The notes under the pieces were generated by a model that was not told where the DNA came from, searched no databases, and saw only the letters and a program-made list of their open reading frames with translations. The translations under genes and the position numbers were made by a program. Of a stretch of DNA of 10,619 nucleotides, positions 5,655 through 10,619 are shown piece by piece (the stretch's first letter is position 1; each line of letters opens with the position of its first letter). The stretch comes from an uncultured Megamonas sp. (GTDB taxonomy: Bacteria; Bacillota_C; Negativicutes; Selenomonadales; Selenomonadaceae). The DNA is taken from NCBI GenBank assembly GCA_900556715.1, contig USPM01000025.1, positions 1-10,619 on the forward strand, in the 5' to 3' direction.

Positions 5655-6836
5655 ATGCACAAAATTTATCTAGATAATGCTAGTACATCATTTCCGAAAC
5701 CACCTTCAGTAGCTAAAGAAGTCTATAATTTTCTTGCTCATAATGCAGTGAATATCAATAGAGGTTCTTATAATAATGCATATTCTGTTGAAGAAATAGT
5801 TTTTGAAACAAGAGAATTATTAAAAGATTTATTTCATGCTACAGATAGTAAAAATGTAGTCTTCACCAAAAATATAACAGAAAGTTTAAATATATTATTA
5901 AAAGGCTTTTTAAAACCAAATGATCATGTAATAATTTCTTCTATGGAACATAATGCTATTATGCGTCCTTTAACTCAATTAACTAAACAAAATATCAGTT
6001 ATACTCAAGTCCCTTGCCATATAGATGGAACATTTCCTTTAGCAAAATTATCTGATTGTCTACAGGAAAACACTAAGCTTATCATTGTAACTCATGCTAG
6101 TAATGTATGTGGCACCATCTTACCAATTGAGCAAATTGGCGAATTTTGCGTCAAACATAATTTAAAATTCATGGTAGATTGCGCTCAAACTGCTGGTATT
6201 TTGCCCATTGATATGCAAAAAATGCATATTGATGCTCTAGCTTTCACAGGTCATAAAGGTTTATTAGGTCCACAAGGCATAGGTGGCTTTATTCTATCTG
6301 AAGATATGATTAAACAAATTGAACCTTTAATCAGTGGTGGCACAGGTAGTATCAGTCACACAGAAGAAATACCCCAATTTATGCCCGATAGATTTGAAGC
6401 TGGTACATTAAACCTTCCTGGTATTATTGGATTACATGCGAGCTTACAATGGTTAAAAAAAATTACTATCGCCAAAATCCATGAACATGAAAATATGTTG
6501 ACAAATTATTTTTTGCAACAAATACAACAATTAGACCCTGATGAAAAATATATTCGCCTTATTGGCAAAAAAGATACTCTTATGCGTACAGGTGTAGTTT
6601 CTATTCAAGTTTTAAATCATGAATTATCACAAATTGCCTATGATTTAGATGATAAATTTCAAATTATGACTAGAGTAGGTCTTCATTGCGCTCCACAAGC
6701 ACATAAAACTTTAGGTACTTTTCCTACAGGCACAATCCGTTTTTCCTTTGGTTATTTCAATACATTAAAAGAAATAGATATAACTATAGAAGCCTTAACT
6801 AAACTCATTTTAAATAAAGATATACAAAATATATAG
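5655..6836 (+). CDS. Class V aminotransferase-fold cysteine desulfurase family protein (EF2568 type)
   Basis: This 393-residue PLP enzyme of the NifS/SufS superfamily should take sulfur from cysteine, or selenium from selenocysteine, as an enzyme-bound (seleno)persulfide. Seen: the N-terminal [12 protein letters not shown] (5-16); H99 in SMEHNA, expected to stack on [11 protein letters not shown] (174-181) with D175 and Q178; and the Schiff-base lysine K201 in [27 protein letters not shown] (246-256) is also present, as is the active-site cysteine C345 in [12 protein letters not shown]. This last motif is close to the group II RxGHHCA motif. The pattern fits the TIGR01977/EF2568 subgroup, which occurs in selenium-related gene clusters. 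It has GAGG 8 nt before the ATG, is divergent from yedE, and a LysR gene follows after 10 bp. Selenocysteine lyase is an alternative activity. Confidence 0.85.
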   Translation: MHKIYLDNASTSFPKPPSVAKEVYNFLAHNAVNINRGSYNNAYSVEEIVFETRELLKDLFHATDSKNVVFTKNITESLNILLKGFLKPNDHVIISSMEHNAIMRPLTQLTKQNISYTQVPCHIDGTFPLAKLSDCLQENTKLIIVTHASNVCGTILPIEQIGEFCVKHNLKFMVDCAQTAGILPIDMQKMHIDALAFTGHKGLLGPQGIGGFILSEDMIKQIEPLISGGTGSISHTEEIPQFMPDRFEAGTLNLPGIIGLHASLQWLKKITIAKIHEHENMLTNYFLQQIQQLDPDEKYIRLIGKKDTLMRTGVVSIQVLNHELSQIAYDLDDKFQIMTRVGLHCAPQAHKTLGTFPTGTIRFSFGYFNTLKEIDITIEALTKLILNKDIQNI

Positions 6837-6846
6837 GATATTAATT

Positions 6847-7746
6847 ATGGAATTTAGACAATTAGAATCTTTTTGTGCTGTTGTTCGCTATCAAAGTTTT
6901 ACTAAAGCTGCGGAAAAATTATATATTTCTCAACCTACAATCAGCACTCATATTCGTATGCTTGAACAAGAATTTAATTCTCGCTTAATCATTCGCACTA
7001 CTAAAAATATTGAAATCACACCACATGGAAAAGAATTATTTGCATGTGCTCAAAAAATCTTCACATTAAAAAATGATTTAATTCAAAAATGGTCTGAAGA
7101 AAATAAAAAAATCATTCGTATCGGTGCTTCTACCATTCCTGCCGATTATATATTACCTGAAGTATTACCGTTATTTTGTCAAAAATATCCCGATATCCAA
7201 TTGCATATTCATCAAAATGACAGTGGTAATATCTTACAATCTATTTTGAATGGCAAATTCACCATTGGCATGGTAGGTATGAAATCTTTTGAAAAAGAGC
7301 TTGATTTTGTTCCTTTTTTTCATGATGAAATAGTATTGATTACTCCTAAACAAGAAAAATTTTTACATTTTGCTCAAAAAGCATTTAATCAAGATGATTT
7401 AATCTCTTTATTGAAAAAAGAGACTATTATTTTGCGTGAACAAGGTAGTGGCAGTAAAAAACGTTTAGAAAGTTACTTTGAGCAAATCAATCTATCCGAA
7501 AAATCCTTAAATATCATAGCTAGATTAAATGACCAAGAGTCCATCAAAAAATTAGTAGCTAGTGGACTTGGCATCTCGTTTATTTCTGCTAAAGCAATCA
7601 CTGATGCAGATAATTTGCTCACTATAAAATTACCTGAAAATAACTTAACTCGCAGTTTATATTTTGCTTATCATAAAGACTATATCTTAAAAGAACATAT
7701 CTCATCTTTTATAAAATTTGTACAAAATTTCTATGCAAAAAAATAA
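6847..7746 (+). CDS. LysR-family transcriptional regulator, probably selenium-metabolism associated
   Basis: This 299-residue protein has the standard LysR length and layout. The N-terminal winged helix-turn-helix (about 3-62) includes SFTKAAEKLYISQPTISTHI (17-36) and RLIIRTTKNIEITPHG. A linker helix follows, then a two-lobed periplasmic-binding-like effector domain (about 89-295) starting at IIRIGASTIPADYILPEVL. LREQGSGSKKRLESYF (196-211) and VASGLGISFIS (237-247) are typical ligand-pocket segments. A recognised LysR branch is encoded next to YedE/YedF and desulfurase genes in selenium-using anaerobes; the position here fits it. The start is the ATG 10 bp after the desulfurase stop, with AGGA 8 nt upstream overlapping that stop, so the two genes are cotranscribed and possibly coupled. 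A plausible target is the divergent region at 5524-5654. Its ligand is unknown. Confidence 0.88.
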   Translation: MEFRQLESFCAVVRYQSFTKAAEKLYISQPTISTHIRMLEQEFNSRLIIRTTKNIEITPHGKELFACAQKIFTLKNDLIQKWSEENKKIIRIGASTIPADYILPEVLPLFCQKYPDIQLHIHQNDSGNILQSILNGKFTIGMVGMKSFEKELDFVPFFHDEIVLITPKQEKFLHFAQKAFNQDDLISLLKKETIILREQGSGSKKRLESYFEQINLSEKSLNIIARLNDQESIKKLVASGLGISFISAKAITDADNLLTIKLPENNLTRSLYFAYHKDYILKEHISSFIKFVQNFYAKK

Positions 7747-7755
7747 AATAAACGC

Positions 7756-7761
7756 TATAAT
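7756..7761 (+). promoter_or_regulatory. Possible -10 box ahead of the ECF S-component gene
   Basis: A perfect TATAAT lies 40 nt before the TTG start at 7796. No good -35 is found at 16-18 bp (the best, ATGCAA at 7733-7738, matches three of six), so it is weak. The downstream genes may instead be read from the desulfurase/LysR transcript, since no terminator lies in the 49-bp gap. Confidence 0.3.
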
Positions 7762-7783
7762 ACTATACAAGATTAAATATAGT

Positions 7784-7787
7784 GAGG
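7784..7787 (+). promoter_or_regulatory. Shine-Dalgarno GAGG supporting a TTG start
   Basis: GAGG sits 8 nt before TTG at 7796. The same frame is open further upstream into the end of the LysR gene, but no ribosome site supports a start there, and the extra residues are not membrane-protein-like. Confidence 0.75.
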
Positions 7788-7795
7788 TTAGTGTA

Positions 7796-8332
7796 TTGAA
7801 AATAAAAGTATTAACAAATATGGCAATGCTTGCTGCTTTATCTTTGATTTTAGTAATGTTGATTAATTTTCCTATTTTACCAGCAGTTCCTTTTATGAAA
7901 TATGATCCTGCTGATATTCCTATTCTCATTGGTAGTTTTCTCTTTGGCCCCATTGGTGGAATAATCCTAACAGCAATCGTTTCTATATTGCAAGGATTAT
8001 TTATCAGTGGAGATGGTGGCCCTATTGGCATTATCATGCACTTTTTAGCTACAGGAACATTTGCTCTTATTGCAGGATTTATCTACCAACGCACGAGAAC
8101 AAAACGTGCTGCTATTGTCGGTTTAGTCTGTGGAGCTTTAAGTATGACTTTAATCATGGTCATCTGTAATTTATTATTGACTCCAATATTTTTAGGTGCA
8201 CCTATGGAAAAAGTCATTGAACTTCTTTTGCCTGCCATTATTCCATTCAATTTGATTAAAGCTACAATTAATGCAATAATAACTTATTTTATCTATAAAC
8301 CTATATCAAATTTTGTACATCGTAATATCTAA
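7796..8332 (+). CDS. ECF transporter S component, RibU-like (riboflavin/vitamin uptake)
   Basis: S components are the membrane substrate-binding subunits of energy-coupling factor vitamin transporters; they dock onto a shared EcfA-A'-T module. This 178-residue protein has about six hydrophobic segments (roughly 6-26, 40-60, 60-72, 76-97, 104-130 and 141-167). TM1 has an A-x-x-x-A pattern (A10, A14), used by S components to contact EcfT. KYDPADIPILIGSFLFGPIG (35-54) and IPFNLIKATINA (149-160) resemble the RibU family, so riboflavin or a flavin precursor is the best guess; another vitamin is possible. The start is TTG at 7796 with GAGG 8 nt upstream, giving MKIKVLTNMAML. The 49-bp gap from LysR is too short for an FMN riboswitch, the usual control of ribU, and none is seen. 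The next gene's ribosome site overlaps this stop. Confidence 0.78.
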   Translation: MKIKVLTNMAMLAALSLILVMLINFPILPAVPFMKYDPADIPILIGSFLFGPIGGIILTAIVSILQGLFISGDGGPIGIIMHFLATGTFALIAGFIYQRTRTKRAAIVGLVCGALSMTLIMVICNLLLTPIFLGAPMEKVIELLLPAIIPFNLIKATINAIITYFIYKPISNFVHRNI

Positions 8333-8346
8333 AAGGAGCTTTTATT

Positions 8347-9135
8347 TTGACTGTAATTACCACTATTCGCAAAGTAACTATTGATTTAGAAAATAAAGCT
8401 AAACAAATTGCTAAAGATTTATCCATTCCTTATGTAACAAGAAATAATCTCGGTATTGATAAAATAAAAAAACAGGAAAATACTGATATTGTAATCATTG
8501 TAAAAAAAGATAAATTAGTTCTAGATTTACCTACAGGAGAGATGTTTTTTCATCCCAATATGGCTCAAGTTCGCATGAAACGCTTACGCTGTGGTGATAT
8601 TGATAATATGCTTGAAGCTATGGGCGGACGAGAATTTTTACAAAATAAAACCATCTTAGATTGCACTTTAGGTTTTGCCTCTGATGCAATTATCAGCTCT
8701 TATGGCGTAGGCCCTAAAGGCAAAGTCATCGGTCTTGAAGTAAATCCTTTAATCGCTCTTATCGTCAAAGATGGACTAAAAACTTATCTACCTACTAATT
8801 ATGATTTAAAATCTGCTATGGATAATATCACTGTTATCAATCAAGATTATTTAAGTTTTCTTAAGGAACAAACAGATAATAGTTTTGATGTCATTTATTT
8901 TGACCCTATGTTTCGCCATGCACTCACAGATAGTAAAAGTCTAAATCCACTACGTCAATTAGCAGATATGAGGGCAGTTAGCCACGAAGCACTAAATGAA
9001 GCAAAACGCGTTGCTAAATATCGCATAATTTTCAAAGAAAATAGTCGCAGTCTTGAATTTTCTCGTCTTGGTTTTACTAAAATTTGTGGCGGAAAATATG
9101 CACCCATTCATTATGGCGTAATTGATTTAGTATAA
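8347..9135 (+). CDS. Class I SAM-dependent methyltransferase, RsmJ/YpiP-like
   Basis: This 262-residue soluble protein has a Rossmann methyltransferase core from about residue 100. Motif I is ILDCTLGFASDA (103-114, D105); the acidic residue ending strand 2 is E131 in IGLEVNP; D167 (INQDYLSF) lies at motif III. Motif IV is YFDPMFR (184-190), very like the DPMFP motif of RsmJ, the 16S rRNA G1516 N2-methyltransferase. A separate N-terminal region (about 1-65) and the conserved FFHPNMAQVRMKRLRCGD (67-84) precede the core. This layout matches a Firmicute family including Bacillus YpiP rather than enterobacterial RsmJ. RNA guanine methylation is the likely activity, but the target is not established. 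The start is TTG at 8347 with AAGGAG 8 nt upstream overlapping the previous stop, so it is cotranscribed with the ECF gene. A terminator follows. Confidence 0.78.
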   Translation: MTVITTIRKVTIDLENKAKQIAKDLSIPYVTRNNLGIDKIKKQENTDIVIIVKKDKLVLDLPTGEMFFHPNMAQVRMKRLRCGDIDNMLEAMGGREFLQNKTILDCTLGFASDAIISSYGVGPKGKVIGLEVNPLIALIVKDGLKTYLPTNYDLKSAMDNITVINQDYLSFLKEQTDNSFDVIYFDPMFRHALTDSKSLNPLRQLADMRAVSHEALNEAKRVAKYRIIFKENSRSLEFSRLGFTKICGGKYAPIHYGVIDLV

Positions 9136-9143
9136 TATCCATC

Positions 9144-9193
9144 AAAAAAACCTAGGATTATACAGATTTATATTCTATATATCCTAGGTTTTT
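9144..9193. terminator. Bidirectional terminator between the methyltransferase and exporter genes
   Basis: AAAAACCTAGGAT (9146-9158) pairs perfectly with ATCCTAGGTTTTT (9181-9193). The inner ATA/TAT adds three pairs after a one-base bulge, leaving an AT-rich loop. There are seven As on the left (9144-9150) and five Ts on the right, so the hairpin can end transcripts from both convergent genes. It nearly touches the exporter stop codon at 9195. Confidence 0.9.
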
Positions 9194-9194
9194 C

Positions 9195-10577
9195 TTATTC
9201 TTTAAACAAATTTAGTTGTTTGATTTCTTTAAAATGACGTTGACGATATTTTCTCTCTGACAAAGCCTTACTCAATCGTTTACTATCATAAATACTAATA
9301 TATTTCTGAGCAAAAATATTTGGTAATGCTACCCCTACAGCTATAGCTAAAATAATCAAAGTCGCATTTACTCCACTTTGAAAAGCTTGTAAAAATGTAC
9401 TTACATCTAAAGTATCAATATCAATTATATTAAATAATAGACGATACATTAAAATACCGGGCATAAGCGGAATTACTGAAGGAATCGTAAGCACATGACT
9501 AGGAACATGAAACCAATGCACAGCTTTTAAAGCAATCATACTCACCGTCATTGCCCCTAATAATGTTCCAATCGGCAAACCTACCCCTAAAAAATCCATA
9601 GCCAAAGTTCGTATGCATACTGAAATAACTCCACCTAGACCTACAACCCATAATAAACGCGGCGGAACATTAAACATTGTAGAAAAACCTGATGCTGCTA
9701 TAAAAGCTGATATTACATAGACAATATAAGCCTGATGATTGACTGCTGCCAAATGAGTAAAATCTTCCACACTAAATAATTTTATGGCAAATATTATACC
9801 AAAAGTCATACTACCTACCATAAGCAAAGTATTCATAGCCCTAGTTATACCAGCTGTAATATAACAATCAAGCATATCTTCAAGAGCATTTACCATGGGT
9901 ACTCCAGGAACAATAAATATTGCACAAGCCAGCATAGTATACCAAGATGTATCCGAAAATGGCAAAAAATGTGTAAAATATGCTATAACCGTGGCTGTAA
10001 ATGAAGATATTACGATTGCCATATATGCATTTATACCAACTTTTAAACATTGACTGCGTATAAAAAACCCCACAAAAGCTGCCAATGCTGTATATAATGA
10101 TGCTACTATATCACAACCAAACATTTTACCTACACCACCACAAGCTAATGCTGCTCCAAGATTAATGATGAAAGTCGCGTATTTACTCTTTTTACTTTCT
10201 ACACGTCTTAATTCTTCCTCAAATTGTTCAATAGTATAATCTCTTTCAATCGCTTCCCATGTCATTTTACTAACTTCTAAAATTACATTCATATCAACAT
10301 TATGCTGATAACATTTTTGTAACTTAGTCATATGGTAATTACCTATACTCACGCTGACCATTAAAGTTGTATACGTAACATGTATCTGCAACTGATCACC
10401 AAAAATTCCCGCATAAGCTGCTGTACGTTGCATTGTTCGCACAATTCTGCTCGTATCTGCTGAATTTTCCATCATTAAACGACCTACATGTAATATCAAA
10501 TGAACTTTTCTTGTCAATTCTAAATAATTTTCATCTACATTATATGGTATGCTTTTAGAAATCGGTACATTCTTCAT
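9195..10577 (-). CDS. Threonine/serine exporter family protein, fused ThrE type
   Basis: This 460-residue inner-membrane protein has about ten hydrophobic segments (residues about 135-425) between a soluble N-terminus and a basic C-terminal tail (about 426-460). It joins the two halves of the ThrE family. The N-terminal ThrE domain (about 25-265) includes GRLMMENSADTSRIVRTM (32-49) and PGVPMVNALEDML (224-236). The C-terminal ThrE_2 domain (about 283-422) includes IPSVIPLMPGILMYR (365-379). The second IP-PG motif partly mirrors the PGVP motif. Corynebacterium ThrE has the fused form and exports threonine and serine. Many Firmicutes and enterobacteria encode the halves as two small proteins (YjjP/YjjB). 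The exported substrate is inferred; related proteins have been tied to other small metabolites such as succinate. The ATG at 10577 has GAAGGG 11 nt upstream. The 42 bp beyond it show no clear promoter, so the promoter probably lies outside the window. Confidence 0.88.
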   Translation of the reverse strand: MKNVPISKSIPYNVDENYLELTRKVHLILHVGRLMMENSADTSRIVRTMQRTAAYAGIFGDQLQIHVTYTTLMVSVSIGNYHMTKLQKCYQHNVDMNVILEVSKMTWEAIERDYTIEQFEEELRRVESKKSKYATFIINLGAALACGGVGKMFGCDIVASLYTALAAFVGFFIRSQCLKVGINAYMAIVISSFTATVIAYFTHFLPFSDTSWYTMLACAIFIVPGVPMVNALEDMLDCYITAGITRAMNTLLMVGSMTFGIIFAIKLFSVEDFTHLAAVNHQAYIVYVISAFIAASGFSTMFNVPPRLLWVVGLGGVISVCIRTLAMDFLGVGLPIGTLLGAMTVSMIALKAVHWFHVPSHVLTIPSVIPLMPGILMYRLLFNIIDIDTLDVSTFLQAFQSGVNATLIILAIAVGVALPNIFAQKYISIYDSKRLSKALSERKYRQRHFKEIKQLNLFKE

Positions 10578-10619
10578 CAGTATAAATACCCTTCTTAATC
10601 ATAAAATAAATATCCTATT

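Noticed and set aside
3948..7746. Selenocysteine (in-frame TGA) in the selenium-linked genes
   Set aside because: All five genes have cysteine codons at the expected active sites and end at ordinary stop codons; no in-frame TGA readthrough is needed to complete any of them.
7747..7795. FMN riboswitch before the RibU-like gene
   Set aside because: The gap is only 49 bp, much too short for the aptamer, and none of its conserved elements is seen.
7702..8037. A 111-codon minus-strand open frame opposite the ECF S-component gene
   Set aside because: It is antisense to a membrane-protein gene whose frame and ribosome site are well supported; the proline/isoleucine-rich product looks like a shadow of the hydrophobic coding strand.
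1..10619. Mobile elements, CRISPR arrays, tRNA or rRNA genes
   Set aside because: I saw no transposase or integrase coding sequence, no regularly spaced repeats, and no cloverleaf or rRNA-like stretches; every region over 300 bp is covered by a plausible gene.

Overview
The window is an ordinary-looking stretch of chromosome from a low-G+C bacterium (about one third G+C by eye). It has strong Shine-Dalgarno sequences, sigma-70-type promoters and hairpin-plus-T-run terminators. AT-rich codon use, a ScpB, a divergent galactokinase-like kinase and a selenium-linked YedE/TusA/DUF3343 cluster together suggest a Firmicute, most likely the Negativicutes (for example a Megamonas-like gut anaerobe). 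The taxon is an inference from gene style; there is no rRNA or other marker here to prove it.

Layout from left to right: (1) the 3' end of an EF-G family GTPase gene closed by a strong terminator (1-846); (2) a monocistronic galactokinase-family gene with its own promoter, a leader with a small hairpin and a LacI-family/cre-like operator, and its own terminator (885-2356); (3) scpB followed at 24 bp by a MerR-family regulator with a GyrI-like effector domain (2458-3900); (4) an AT-rich terminator shared with the convergent minus-strand operon yedE - tusA-like - DUF3343 (5523 down to 3948); (5) divergent from yedE, a class V aminotransferase-fold cysteine desulfurase of the EF2568 type and a LysR-family regulator (5655-7746); (6) an ECF-transporter S component of the RibU type and an RsmJ/YpiP-like SAM methyltransferase, both starting at TTG (7796-9135); (7) a second bidirectional terminator and a convergent fused ThrE-type amino-acid exporter gene (10577 down to 9195).

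The most coherent unit is 3948-7746. A putative selenium (or reduced sulfur) transporter, two small cysteine-bearing carrier-like proteins, a desulfurase or selenocysteine-lyase-like PLP enzyme and a LysR regulator sit around one 131-bp divergent control region. That region holds a candidate minus-strand promoter overlapped by an inverted repeat. I read this as a selenium uptake and delivery module. Its parts have been linked to selenium by comparative genomics, but the chemistry of the small proteins is poorly defined. No selD, selA/selB, tRNA-Sec or Se-dependent hydroxylase gene lies in the window, so the selenium reading rests on family knowledge. I saw no mobile element, CRISPR array, tRNA or rRNA gene, and no gap longer than 300 bp lacks a gene.
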